Source: Halichondria panicea (lineage: Eukaryota > Porifera > Demospongiae > Suberitida > Halichondriidae). Taken from it: a DNA stretch of 64,000 nt. This document shows positions 9,765 to 22,209 of the stretch, in pieces; within the stretch, counting starts at the first letter, position 1; each line of letters begins with the position of its first letter. Location of the stretch: assembly GCF_963675165.1 (NCBI RefSeq), contig NC_087379.1, positions 7,780,339 through 7,844,338 on the forward strand, read 5' to 3'. The notes under the pieces are model-generated. The model had not been told where the DNA came from, did not search any database, and saw nothing but the letters and a program-made list of their open reading frames with translations. The translations under genes and the position numbers were made by a program.

Positions 9765-12186
9765 CTGTGGCTCCAGTGGTTGTCTTGCTGACGTTAGGTG
9801 CCTCATCTTGTGAGAACAAGTTGAATCCTCCTCCATCATCATGAGCAGACTCTGAGCCTAACCTAGCAAACATGTCCCCAGTAGCACTCGTATCTATGCA
9901 ATGAGTGCATTGTCAATAAATACATGGATAGTGAAGTACCTGGCTGATTCCCTAGTCCGGATAGAGAGCCTTCCATTCCATAAAACAATCCATTGTCATC
10001 TTCTCCAGTAAACTGCAAAAGCGTGTGTGGGTGAATGAGTGGGCATGCATGAAGACTACATGTATACATTACTGCAATAAAAATTATTGTATATATGTAA
10101 CAACACCGAGAGAGTGAGGAAGAAAAGGGGCCTGAGGCAGTGGGGGATAATGGGGAAAACGAGAGAGTGCATGGGGGACATAATTATACAGGGAAGAAAA
10201 AGGACAAAACACAAATGAAATGCACGCGATGAGCATCATACTGACATACCTCAAGTTGTTGCTGGTCATTCACAGAGCTCTCCTGATAGTGTCCAGTCTG
10301 CCCAAAGTCACCAGCATAGTCTGTGCACTCCTGACCACTGTCACTGGTGAACAGAGTAGCAAATGATGTACTCTCCTGAGAAGTACTGCATAACTCAAAA
10401 CCACCCGACTCCTGCTGCAATGTTTGATTATCCATTTCAGCCACAGAATCTTGAATTTCAATGCCTACATTATTTGTTGCTTTTGATAGAGACGATGGTT
10501 GCATGGGAGCTTGGTTATGTCCAGCTTGTGGTACAGTGGTAGTTGGTGTTTGCACTGCTGATGAGGACTGACTTGTCGCTAAGGTTGATACAGTAGGCCT
10601 AATATTCGGTGTACTAAGAGTCACTTGAGGTGTTGACCTGGCAGTGGGTGGAGTGAACGATAGCAACCTTGGCCTCTGTTGTACTGGCGTGTGTAATAGA
10701 GGTATGGACGGTCTAGGAGGTGTACTAATGGCCAGGGTGGGGATCTGGAAGTTTGAGCGAGGTCGATTAGTAGGTACTTTGAACACTGGTGATTGAAATG
10801 CTCTGGGGGATTGTGATATGGAGGCTCTGATAGCGGGTACACGTGAGGGCATGGTTAGTTTAGGGATCTCAAGTTGGTAGCGTGCTCGTGATGGAGTGCT
10901 TTGTTTCGGTGGTACTGTCAATGGTAGGATTGTTGGTGGGAGTATTCCAGGAGTACGTGGGCGTTGGGGTGTGTGGGTTGATTGAGTAACCATAGTTACA
11001 GATGTAGATTCCTCAGTGTCCATACGATTATCCTGTACGTAAATAATAATCATAGCAAAAGATAAAATTAATTATTACCTGTACTACTTTATTCTGACTG
11101 TCTCGTTTCTCTTTTTCTTGTTGTTTTTTCATCTCTTCAGCTTTGATCTTCTCACGTAGGACTTCAATATCTTTCTCTAGTAGAGTAGCTTGCTGAGGGT
11201 TGCCTGTCGTCATTTTCTGCCTCACTTTAGTTGTCTCCACATGAAGCTCAGCCCTGTCAAAGATAGTAATACAATAATGTCCATAGCAAAGACAACCTAC
11301 ATTTTGAGAACAAATGCGACCAGGGAAGTTCTCTCTCCTATGGAAACAAGATACAGTAATATCAGTATATATACAATGTACATAATTATATACAAGTACC
11401 TTTTTGCTTTAGAGCAAAGATGGCTTCTTTTGTTTGGTTGATGTTCGTTTCCAGAGTTGAATCTACAGAGAGGCAAGTGATAAGTAGCAATAAACAGATT
11501 GTCAATAATCTCACTCTCTTGGCGAAGATTGTTCAGCTGTGTCTCAGTTGCCTGGATGCCCTGAGCTTTCTCTGTGCTGTTGTACTGAACTCTGTATCTC
11601 TCCCAGACACTCTCATACTTGGACAAGGATTCATTTTGCTCCCATCTGAAAAATGCAGTCTCATAATCATAATTAATTAATGCAACTTGTGTGTACTTCT
11701 CTGACTCCACTTCTTTCTGTGTTGTGAGTAGTTTCCCCTTCAGTGCATCCTCGTGATCAGCAAGGACAATAGCAGTGCATTTCAAACTTTGGTGGATTAA
11801 CTTTAATGTTGATACAAGCAATGGAAGTCACTACCTTTCACAGTTGTCTCTGTTGATGAGGAATTGCTTGTGGAGTTGTTTTGCATGCTCGTCCAAATCA
11901 CTGATTGTTTTCTGAAACTGGAGTATCTGCTTCTGCTTTTCTTTGAGTTGAAACTGGCAGGCTAAATAAAACTCAGAATAATTATTTTATACGACAATTT
12001 ACAATCAGTTTACATTGTGCTCTTTCTTGCTCGGCTTTGATAGCCTTCAATTGATGGTCGTTCTCGAATTCTGCAAAACAAAGGAACGATTAATTTTAAT
12101 ACAATGAGCATAATGCATATAACAGAACCTGTATTCTTCAGTATTTGGTCTAAGCCAGAGCCAGCTTCCTGTGCAGAGGTAGCCAT
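9765..12186 (-). CDS. Coiled-coil protein resembling SIX6OS1, copy A (about 585 aa)
   Basis: Minus-strand exons 12186-12129, 12070-12014, 11961-11835, 11786-11496, 11462-11400, 11253-11079, 11032-10250, 10012-9940 and 9893-9765 join in one frame. The start is MATSAQEAGSG; the stop probably lies just past 9765. Residues 1 to about 240 are coiled coil, with WEQNE...KYESVWERYRVQYNSTEK and a later LLEKDIEVLREKIKAEE segment. The large exon is Pro/Ser/Thr-rich with repeated TP motifs, and the tail is acidic with GFNLFSQDE. Order, length and motif style recall SIX6OS1/C14orf39 of the synaptonemal complex central element (human about 587 aa). This is recalled resemblance, not a search result. A 41-nt intron-like stretch near 11650 must be read through to keep frame. 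The gene is divergent to Dishevelled, with about 510 bp between starts. Confidence 0.7.
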
Positions 12187-12699
12187 TATTGTATTACTAT
12201 GACAGCATCCTCTTCCACTCCTTTGTTGCCTTCTTTGAGCTACGACAACGTCCTCTTCCGCTTTTTTGTTGCCTTCTTTCAGCTTTTAATTAACCCTCAT
12301 GCACAAACCGCATGCATTTATAATTACAATTCCAACGATTCTTATAATACTAGCCAGAGAGTTGTGTAGGTCTAAAGAGAGAGTACTGAACAGCGTTGCT
12401 ACTACCACACGGAGAAGGTGAAGCGGCCCGAATAAAGCCAATCGCTCTACAGAAGAAACCAGTGGCAGTGAACACAGCTAGCAGACAAGGACAAAGAGAA
12501 TTATTATTGATTTTGATAGGAGGTGATTTGTCACATACGTTAATAACTAAATGCTCTCACTGGTTCACCTAGTACCTATATAAGCACACGCTTGATGTGT
12601 TGTGAATGACTGCATTACCATTCTAGTGATCCTGAAAGTGAATTTATTAATATAGCAAAACTTTCTCTCTAGCTGCTCGATCAAAACGCCAGCCATATT
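12187..12699. promoter_or_regulatory. Bidirectional promoter region, coiled-coil gene / Dishevelled
   Basis: About 510 bp between divergent start codons, conserved in unit 2 (37638-38191). Near the minus-strand start it has two copies (three in unit 2) of a roughly 45-bp repeat, tttgttgccttctttgagct plus acgacaacgtcctcttccgc. A stretch ctatataagcacacg, a possible TATA-type element for the plus-strand gene, sits near 12575. Confidence 0.5.
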
Positions 12700-15600
12700 A
12701 TGGAGGAAACGAAAGTCATATACTACATTGATGACGAGGAAACCCCGTACCTGATGAAGATAGGTAAGCCACCAGAGCTGGTTACCCTTGGAGACTTCAA
12801 GGGACAGCTCAATCGCACATACATCAAGTTCTTTTTCAAGTCAGAAGACGATGATTTTGGGTGAGTTTAAAAATGGGACGTTATATTTTATTTTGATGCT
12901 CTTGGAGAATAATTATGATAGGCACAAGGTCCATTGATTACTAGCTTGAGTCAATTAAGTTCCTTGTAGGGAATTGCAATTCAAATACACACTGTTGATA
13001 AACTATATTTGTGTGTGCTTTCATCCTAATCTAATAATGGCCCCATTCACAACCCCATTCCATTTCACACCTCAAGGTCTTAATGGATCCATTTCGCACT
13101 ATTCACACACACACTAGCTCTCCTTATGTTGTCTGTGTGTAGCCAGGCCCCCATTAGGATATGTTTGACTCAATCAGGTTTACTTGTACCGCACTGCATA
13201 GCTTGGCAGTGATGTGTGTTTCTTGGAAATTTCTCGTACAAAAAGCAAATTTTTGGGCACTTGCTTTCTTATTAAAACACCTGCTGCTGTGTTGGTCAAT
13301 GTGTGGCAGGAAGGTAATATAATCATTGGTACTTAATGACATCCTTAGTGGATAGCCTGAACTATATGTTGTGGTGTTGAGGTCACTTTGATGTTTCCTT
13401 TGATCTCTGACCCACATCCAGGGGTAGTTGTGATCTAAGAGAGGCTCTGTCTTTATTCATAGTTTGTACAGCTGATTAGTTGCCAAGTAACTACTATTAA
13501 CTCTTTAGCCTATTAACTCTTTTAGCCTTGGCCTGTATATAGAAACTGTGAACTGTATGTCTACCTTTGATGACTCTGGCCATCATTGTCATTATAGAAT
13601 GTATATAGTAGTATATAGCGGGTAGATGAGGTAGACACATTCCCATAGCTAGCACTGTTGATTGGGATTAATGTCAGGAATTTCCAATAATGAGTTCACT
13701 CTTCTTTTGGCGGCTGTTGTTTCATGTGTTAGTAGTTATTGTTACAGTGTATCTGTATCTGTAGTCCTGTCTCTTTGAAGTTGATTATCTGTGATCTTGG
13801 AACAGTGTTTGTTTTATCGCACTCAGCTGAAGTCTGTAGGAGAAAGGATAATTGTTTAGAATGTTTTATGTATCAGATGTCAGTCAAAATATGCAATATA
13901 TACTATACAGTAGTCTATCCTTTGTACTGACAATTGGCATGTACTCTATATAGCTAGTGTAGCTAGCATGTAGCATATCTCTGAGATGGCTTATGTGTCA
14001 TCTGTATGTGGGTGTGTGTGTGTGTGTTTGAAGAGGACCAGTTTCCCTGGAGCACCTAGGCAAGGGTTGCTAGTGGATACTGTCTAGCTGGCTGTGAAAT
14101 GGCTTAGTTTGATAATAAGTCTACTGAATTGAAAGGTGGATCAGATTCCAGTCGATATTACTATATACAGCTGTGTATCTCTTAGACTGACTGTGTGTGT
14201 CTTAAACTTCAGCTGGTGCTGTTCATTCATCTTTTGTTGGGGTATTTGGCAGGTGCTCCAGCACTTGTAGGGCTCCCAATGCTTTGGTCCTATTGAGCAT
14301 AATAGCCTCAGAGGGTAGTCTGCTACACTGGCTGTGTGTGCCCCCATGATTTCAGGTCAGCATACCCAGGGAAAATGGAATTAATTAAATTACTAATGAC
14401 ACAAATTCAGTTAGCTAATTATAGACTAATACAAAACTCCTCTGTCTGTTGTGTGTGGAGCATATTAGTTCAAGGGATTCCACAGGTAACAAGATAGTTT
14501 TTATATATGCGGGGAGAGATGCCCATACATTTTTTGTTATTTTTCACATCACTGTGGCTTCATTATGTATGCAGTGTTGTTAAGGAAGAACTGGCTGAAG
14601 ATGATGCTCTACTGCCCCAGGTCAATGGTCGCATCGTGTGCTGGGTAAGTGCCTCACTATATTACGGTGTGTGTGTTATGTCTATGTGTTATGTGGTGCT
14701 TAAGTTCAAAGCATATTTTGTGAAGGTTTTAGTGATCACCATGGCCACTGTTCTGTGGTTAATTGCTGGCTATATATAGATAGTCCAGACCCTGTTCTGT
14801 GTTTTCTCTGTGTGTGTGTATTCCAATTAGCTCTAGTAGAATGTGTTTCTCACACTTATGGCTGGTGTTGCTAATATCACCACCTTAACACTCCAGCCAG
14901 GTGGTGTTGCCAGTAGTTGCCTACCATGCACACTCCTCTCCCCCAGTAGTTGCCTACCACACTCCTCCCCCCCAGTAGTTGCCTACCACACTCCTCTCCC
15001 CCAGTAGTTGCCTACCACACTCTTCCCCCCCAGTAGTTGCCTACCACACTCCTCTCCCACAGTAGTTGCCTACCACACTCCTCTCCCCCAGTAGTTGCCT
15101 ACCACACTCCCCCCCCAGTAGTTGCCTACCACACTCCCCCCCCCCCCCCCAGTAGTTGCCTACCACACTCCTCTCCCCCAGTAGTTGCCTACCACACTCC
15201 TCCCCCCCAGTAGTTGCCTACCACACTCCTCCCCCCAGTAGTTGCCTACCACACTCCTCCCCCCCAGTAGTTGCCTACCACACTCCTCCCCCCCAGTAGT
15301 TGCCTACCACACTTCTCTCCCCCAGTAGTTGCCTACCACACTCCTCTCTCCCCCCAGTAGTTGCCTACCACACTCCTCCCCCCCAGTAGTTGCCTACCAC
15401 ACTCCTCTCTCCCCCTCCAGGTGGTCACAGAGTCCAATGTGTCAGGATCTGAGGCAGGTGGCTCCAAGGGAGACTCTGAATCTGTGTAAGTATTCTACCT
15501 CCTAGTATTTGGCAATATTGATATAGAGGGTGTTGCATTGCAAGGCAGGTTAGATAATTTGTTTCTTGATGTGTGTATTAGTTCTGGTTAGGTTTGGCAT

Positions 15601-18473
15601 GTGTGTAGTGTTCAAACAAGCCAGCAACGATAACTGTACAAGCTGACGGGATCAAATAAAGGCGCTGGCCACCACCTTCATGCATATATTGCTGTATACA
15701 TCTCCTGTTTAGTAGTCAGCTTGTACAGTGGTTATGATTGATGTGGTCCATGGTCTGGTGGTTGTGGTTGTGGTGCTGTATAATCACATGATGTGTCTTT
15801 GATCTCACAGGAGAGGAGATAAAGAAGCTGACGGAATGTCTATTATCTCAGGGAGTAAGTACATCTTGGCAAATTATATATAAGCTATGCCTAATTACAA
15901 TGGTCACGATGTGCATTGCCAAAATCAAAAATTCCTAGAATTTGTAATTTAAATAATTTATTCTTTAACTTCCGCTATTCCTTGGTGACATGTACATGAT
16001 TGTATGCCCACAAGCTACAATATTATATCCCCAACATTGCCATGTAATTACACACGTATATTTTCCGCCCACTCCACACAGCCTCTAAGGCCTCGCGTCG
16101 TCACCATCACAAGCATCGTCACAGCTCCTCGGGTCGACAGCACCGCTCACACAGACATCGCGTGGGTGGGGGAAGCACAGTGAGTGGCACTGATCTAGAG
16201 TCTGCCACAGACTTCACCACGGAAACAGAGACCTCCTGCTGCGATACTGAAGACGCTACAAGGTAAGCTTATAATGTATGAATCTGCACACACGATATTT
16301 ATCCCATCATAATAATTATTATCGCTAGCTTACAGTGATACCTTCAAGTATGGTACAATTGTGTATTTTAAGTTTCAAAGGGGGCCTCTCACACACACAC
16401 ACACACACACACAACGCCATCTCCCTCCACACACACACACACACAACGCCCTTCACACACACACACACAACGCCCCTCACACACACACACACACACACAC
16501 AACGCCCTTCACACACACACACACAACGCCCCTCACACACACACACACACAACGCCCCTCACACACACACACACACACAACGCCCCTCACACACACACAC
16601 ACACAACGCCATCTCCCTCCACACACACACACACACACAGCGCCCCTCTCACACACACACACACACACACACAACACACTCACACACACACACTTTAGCC
16701 GTGTCAGCTCCAGCACTCTCACATCACTTAGACCACGCAAGAAGATTCTCACCAAACACCGACCCAAACTACCTCGAGTAAGTCTGTCCCTTTATTACAT
16801 ATGTTCGTGCGTGTGCCTGTGTGTGTGTGTGTGTGTGTGTGCATGTGCGTGGGTGTGAGTGTGTACTAAGCCAGATTCAAGTGTACAGTGTGAATGAGAT
16901 AACAATGCTCCAAACATACCGATTTCCATTTAGCGATTCATGCTTTGGTGAGAAAATCCCACATTGTATAAGGTCTCAGCTTTTAGCTCCTATTAGCGTG
17001 AACTATTGACTGGGCACTCAGACCATTTTATGACCCATTGTCTTGCAAGGTATACAAATCCCCCTTCACTACAAGGGTATTAGCAGTCATCAAAGCTGAA
17101 CAAGTGTTAGAACACATACAGCCCTCTTGTTCACACAGAGGTAGTCTCTGTACTTGATTGCTTTGACTCGTGGCATACTAGGGCAAGATGAACGAATTAA
17201 AGGATTTGATTGCCAAGTATTTTGTTTGGAAACAGTTACTTTTGATGTATTTAACTTGTGATGGGCTTGTGGTCTCAGCATATGTTGTGGTAGTGTGTGT
17301 GGTGTGGGATAAGGCTGCCCCAGACCGCAACACAATTCCTCAAGAAGCTGTGCAGTTTATACTTAATATATGTTACTTGATATTCTGACCTTTGTCTGTA
17401 TACCATATAGCGGGTATATTTCGAGGGTATAAATGTTTGTGGTTTTCGCGGATTAGGCATGTACCGCGAATTTAACATCACATGCATGCATGCTGCAAAA
17501 AGGCGCTATTCCACGAAAATTAAATCTGCGAAAACCTTTCTAAAGGCATTTCCGCGAAGATTTGTACCCTCGAAATATACCCGCTATACAGTACCTTATG
17601 CACTACACTGTTGTGTGTGTGGGGGTGGGTGTGTGTGTGGGTGTGTACTGACTCCCCCTCTCCTCCTCACAGAGCATCTCCACCAGCACCATAACAACCA
17701 CCACAATGACAGATCTCTCCACCACACAGATTGTTAAAGTCACACTCAATATGGGTAAGTAGTTCTACTTTAATTATATACAGAATACGTTATTCGTGGC
17801 GATGGATGGATTCTCTCTTAATTCTTGTTTATAAAACAGTAGTTTATCTTTTACACACTATTATAATTTGTACAAATTGGAGCAGATTATAATTATGATT
17901 TCTGTATAGAGTGATTAGACTGGTTAGTGTAGTACTCAGTGAATCACCATCATCACATGCGAACAGTTCAAGTATGACAGTGTGTGTAATGGTTTGTTTC
18001 TTCTCCTGCAGACACTGTTAATTTCCTTGGTATCAGTATAGTGGGACAGACCAATGAAGAAGGAGCAGGAGGCATCTATGTGGGCTCAGTCATGAAGGGG
18101 TGAGTATCGCTATGTGTGCATCTATTGTAACTAGAGCTCTTTGTTACATTGCAACAGAACTTTTATTCAACATAATTATTCTAACGGCCCTAACTTTAGT
18201 ACCGTTGATCCGATATCAAAAATTTTATAATTTTCTGAAAGCTTAGAAAAAGACCTTTCAAATGGTGTGTTTCAATCCAAAATTTTGTCAGGGCCATAAT
18301 TTGTCATTTTTCGGCCTTGGACCATGGGCCAAATTGGCAAATACTTTTATCTCTCAAATATGAAATTTGATGACAACTTTTGAAAGGTCTTTTTCTAAGC
18401 TTTCAGAAAATCATAAAATTGTTGAAATTGGATCCACGGAATTCAAGTTATGGCAGCTGAAAGAGTTCCCAAA

Positions 18474-18558
<85 letters not shown>

Positions 18559-21500
18559 GGAGCAGTGGCAGCTGACGGGAGGATAGAGCCTGGGGACATG
18601 TTGTTGGAGGTTAACGACATCTCCTTTGAGAACATGAGCAATGACGATGCTCTGAGGACACTCAGGGAGATTGTACAACACCCTGGGTAAGTCATCCATA
18701 CCATACAGTAACAGTAGTGAGGGTCAAGTACTGGCAGTACTGGCAGCTTCTTTCTTCCTTGATCTCTCCCACTCTCTCTTCTTTCTTCCCTGGTGGCACT
18801 GCACATGTAGTGCAGCTAGCTAATGCTTCTCTTGTATGTAATTACATTACTCAAATTTATGGTGCTATTCTGATGTACAGTGTAATGGTGGGCATAATAT
18901 TGCATGGTTGTGTACAATTACATCACTCTGACTCTAGTAATATAATTAAAGGAAGGATACAGTTACAGTGTATTAGGCATAATTATTGCCCCCCTCCCAC
19001 TGTTGTGTGGCATGCTGACTGCCTTGACCCCTCCTCCCTCCTACAGGCCCATCACACTGACAGTGGCCAAGTGCTGGGAGCCAGAGCCAATAGTGCCCAA
19101 CTTTGAGCCAAGATGTGAGTACACAAAACATCTGCTTCATATCATCATTAAGACTTCAAACATAACGAAATGTTTCGTCTAATTGTTGTTAGATGTGTGT
19201 GTCCATGGTACCTGTTATATCCACTGTTTATACAAATAATAACTATTATTATTATGACCAGTTGTTTTCTATATTCCAATCTTGTTATTTCTACTTGTGC
19301 AGTGGAGCCAATTCGTCCTATTGACCCGTCAGCCTGGGTCATGCAGACCAATCAGCATCAAGCTGACTACCAAGCCTATCGTCGCCAGTTTGCCGGGAGC
19401 CCCACTCTGAGTACTATGACCTCAAACTCCTCCCCAAGCCTCACCTCATCCATTCCTGAATCTGAACGTGAGTACATCACTCCCAGTATTAATCAGGTTT
19501 CAAATAATGCGACGTTCTTTTGATTGCTTTTTCGCATAATTCGCAATTAAAAGACATGCAAGAGTGAGCATGCGCGTGTATTTTCCCATGTGTTGTATGC
19601 ATCGCAATAGTTAGAAATGCGATCAATGCTTGTACCAGTGTCATTCACAATCAATTAACCTAGTATTCGAAACCTGATATAAGATACGAATAGCAAGCAT
19701 TTTCCACATCACAATATACCCCCCCCCCACACACACACACATCACAATATACCCCCCCCCCACACACACACATCACAATATACCCCCACACACACACACA
19801 CACATCACAATATACCCCCCACACATCACAATTACCCCCCACACACACACACATCACTATACACTCCCACACACACACACACACACACAGGTGATCTGGT
19901 GAAGCTCACACTGACCACGCCCATGTATAGGATAGCGAAGGCACTGGCCACACCTAAATCTGGACTAGAAGTAAAAGATCGAATCTGGCTCAAAATGACC
20001 ATTCCTAAATCCTTTATTGGTAAGTCAATATCTCAACCCCACACACGTGTGAAGTGTAAGGCTGCTGATTACTATTTTATAGCATCTATGTAAATATTGT
20101 GATCCTTCCCGTAACTGTGCCCTTTGATAATTAAAAGTTCACACGCCACGCTGTGACACACGCATACCTTTGCACCATAAAAGCCTAGACGTGTGCCTAT
20201 GGCTGCCCACATTATAATTATACCAAATAGCGGGTAATTTTTGTGGGCAAGCTGACCTCGACGAAATTTTACCCACGAAAACCTAGGCGTGGTTTACCGG
20301 AAATCATGTAATACGTACATTGCCCATAATGAAGCAAAAAATAACATTTTAGCTAATTTTTTACCCCACGAAAATCATCTGCTATGCTGTAGTTGATGTC
20401 TATAACTGTATCCATCTTACCCCCCCCCTCTCCCGTGTAGGCTCTGACCTGGTGGACTGGTTGCATACCAATGTGGATGGATTCATCGATCGCCGCCATG
20501 CTAGGAAGTACGCCGCTCTCATGCTCAAGCATGGTTTCCTACGTCACACGGTCAACAAGATCACATTCTCTGAGCAATGCTATTACGTGTTTGGGGACTT
20601 CAAGGCAGCTGCCAATTCACTGCCCTCAGGTAAGCACTTGTACACATACAGTGTGATGCTACGGACATACATGTAGAGGTATAGAGTAGTGCTTTAAGAA
20701 CATAGATGTGAGGGGCTATTAAATAAGCTGGAAATGAAATTATCGATAACATAGTGGAGTACAACTGTAGCGATTTGTACTTGCTAAGAGGCTCTTGTGG
20801 CCATCTTTTTGTAACTCTGACAAATAAGTTGTGTCAGGAGTAACCTATTCCTAGGTCCTAGCTTGACAGCATAAATATCACTATTTTAATATTACTTGTT
20901 GTATGGTCTCATAAATTAGCGTGTGAGAGAGTTCTATATAATTTATATTCACACAAACTCCTCCTCCTTCAGAATTCAGCCACCTTGCCCTCAGCAATGA
21001 CTCGGGAGACGCGGACACTCTGGGTCCGTTGCCAGGACAACACGGAGGCTGGGGTTCATCTGATGGAGAGTTCTCTGTTGCATACGAGTATTACCAGCAC
21101 AAGCAGCCAGGGCAGATGTCCAACTCCAGCAAATCAAGCTCCCCATCTCCTGGTGAGTGGTGATTGAACCATCTAGCTAGTATCAGGATTCATACTTCAC
21201 AACTTTTACATCTTTCTTCCTCACTATCCAACACTCTCTCTCCTTTTCTTTCTAAGCAAGCCACTTAAGTATACACTGTACATGTATATTATGCTAGCCT
21301 CGATCCCAGGCCTCTTGGTGAAAAGAGGCCTGGGATCGAGGCTAGTATAATATTCGTCTTCTTGAAAGTGACCTGGAATCGGGGCTAATATTATTATACT
21401 GTCATAATTATACATGTATAGTTCACTTCTGTTACAACCCCGCCCCCTTCCTCTGCAGGAGACAAACAGCAGATGTATGCTAGCAGGTCATCTGGTAGCA

Positions 21501-21775
21501 GCTCGGCCAGTGGCACCTCTAACTCTCAACAATCTCGTCAACAACGCCCCTCGAGCGGAAACTCTAACTCTAATAACCGTGGCAACATGGCTGTTCATCC
21601 GTACAATCCTAACATACGTCGTTCACCGTCAATAAGCTCGTCAAGCGAGTTTACGAGTGTCTCCCAGCAACAGATGCCCCCACCCCCGCCATACCAACAT
21701 CCTCAAGGAGTTGGGGTTCTTGTGGAGCCAGACCGTGCAGCAGTTTTTTGGGTCTTCCAACAAGCCTGTGCATAG
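12700..21775 (+). CDS. DVL: Dishevelled, Wnt signalling scaffold (15 exons, 648 aa)
   Basis: Exons 12700-12860, 14575-14644, 15421-15485, 15811-15854, 16082-16262, 16699-16777, 17673-17754, 18012-18099, 18558-18686, 19047-19114, 19303-19467, 19891-20019, 20441-20629, 20973-21152 and 21459-21775 give 1947 nt in frame. DIX domain at residues 1 to about 80 ([17 protein letters not shown]...[18 protein letters not shown]); His/Arg-rich basic region with Ser/Thr clusters about 117-200; PDZ about 215-310 ([32 protein letters not shown]); DEP about 380-480 ([38 protein letters not shown]). Dishevelled polymerises through DIX and binds Frizzled through DEP/PDZ. Usual length is 650-740 aa. The C-terminus is odd: from about 21738 the frame enters transposon sequence and stops, so the usual conserved Dvl C-terminal end is missing. 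Confidence 0.95.
14925..15420. repeat. Minisatellite of acceptor-like units in Dishevelled intron 2
   Basis: About 17 copies of a roughly 28-30 bp unit, agtagttgcctaccacactcctc followed by a C-rich tract and cag. It ends directly in the true acceptor of exon 3 (ctctccccctccag before 15421). The same array with about 14 units abuts the matching exon in unit 2 (40928-41345). Confidence 0.9.
16388..16692. repeat. (CA)n with aacgcccct interruptions, Dishevelled intron 5
   Basis: Long CA-repeat blocks separated by acaacgcccctc or acgccatctccct units, running up to the acceptor of exon 6 (cactttag at 16691-16698). Simple-sequence expansion; the open frames across it are not genes. Confidence 0.9.
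17402..17594. mobile_element. MITE, atagcgggta family
   Basis: Ends accatatagcgggtatatttcgag and its mirror ctcgaaatatacccgctatacagt enclose a short noncoding core with gcgaat/ttcgcg inverted homology. It lies in Dishevelled intron 6. Relatives are at 20221, 35303, 51772 and 52593. Confidence 0.75.
18181..18556. mobile_element. Foldback element plus (CA)n in Dishevelled intron 8
   Basis: Inverted arms ttttctgaaagcttagaaaaagacctttcaaa (about 18232) and tttgaaaggtctttttctaagctttcagaaaa (about 18378) flank a core of about 120 bp. The element ends in ggcagctgaaagagttcccaaacc, followed by a pure CA repeat up to the exon 9 acceptor. Related fragments with ttacggccattgaa and ttggggactcttttagctgcc lie at 60240-60980. 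Confidence 0.7.
19715..19890. repeat. atcacaatataccccc / (CA)n repeat in Dishevelled intron 11
   Basis: Repeats of cacatcacaatatacccccccc with CA tracts of varying length lead straight into the acceptor of exon 12 (acacacag before 19891). Confidence 0.85.
20221..20392. mobile_element. MITE, atagcgggta family (diverged)
   Basis: Starts taccaaatagcgggtaattt, has ccacgaaaa and aaattttacccacgaa motifs, and ends ccacgaaaatcatctgctatgctgtag. It lies in Dishevelled intron 12. Confidence 0.6.
21293..21345. repeat. Short perfect foldback (tagcctcgatcccaggcc family)
   Basis: tagcctcgatcccaggcctc, a short loop with ttggtgaaa, then the reverse complement ending gaggcta. The same family occurs near 9130-9190, 34160-34205 and 48350-48480. 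Confidence 0.8.
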
Positions 21776-22004
21776 GTTGCACACGTTAAAGAGGTACTGT
21801 GGTTCGTTTTGGCCTGAGGGCTGCCCAGATGTGGAAGAAAGAATTCTGTGATCTGTTTGCTCATTTTACCTCTAATTACCAACGCGCCGTCTAAAAATAA
21901 TTACTCGCACATGTGGAGCTCCATTTGGAGTTTCAAAATTACCTTGGAGGCTTCATGGCGCATCTTTAGAGGGGAGCCTTAAAAAGAGCTTATACGGTAT
22001 ACGT
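21738..22004. mobile_element. Right half of the accgtataagctc inverted-repeat element
   Basis: gcagcagttttttgg...cttccaacaagcctgtgcatagg and the following 230 bp match the right half of the element at 8042-8463 (from about 8205), ending gagcttatacggtat. It begins inside the last exon of Dishevelled and provides its final codons and the TAG stop. The left half is missing, so this looks like a recombination breakpoint within the element. Confidence 0.8.
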
Positions 22005-22209
22005 GTACTGATCGAGTCTGTTAGTCTGTTAGTCTCATTTCTTGTATTATATTGTGCATATGCCATATTCCTTCCGCCATTGAGTCTATTTGTTTACATT
22101 ACATGTGCTATACATGTGTGGGCGTATCATTTCCTCTTTCACACAGATATAGTATTGTAATCCACGTACACCATTTCCTTTGCTGACCCTCACCCTATCC
22201 ACACTACAG

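Noticed and set aside
11600-11700. A 41-nt intron (gttgcat ... tttttcag) in the coiled-coil gene
   Set aside because: Removing it breaks the frame. Reading through keeps phase with the next exons in both copies, and the copies differ there by exactly 3 bases.
16335-16858. Long open frames of His-Thr-His-Thr and Cys-Val-Cys-Val repeats on both strands
   Set aside because: These are translations of a CA/GT microsatellite inside a Dishevelled intron; the same applies at 18411-18806, 24048-24526 and 2733-3051.
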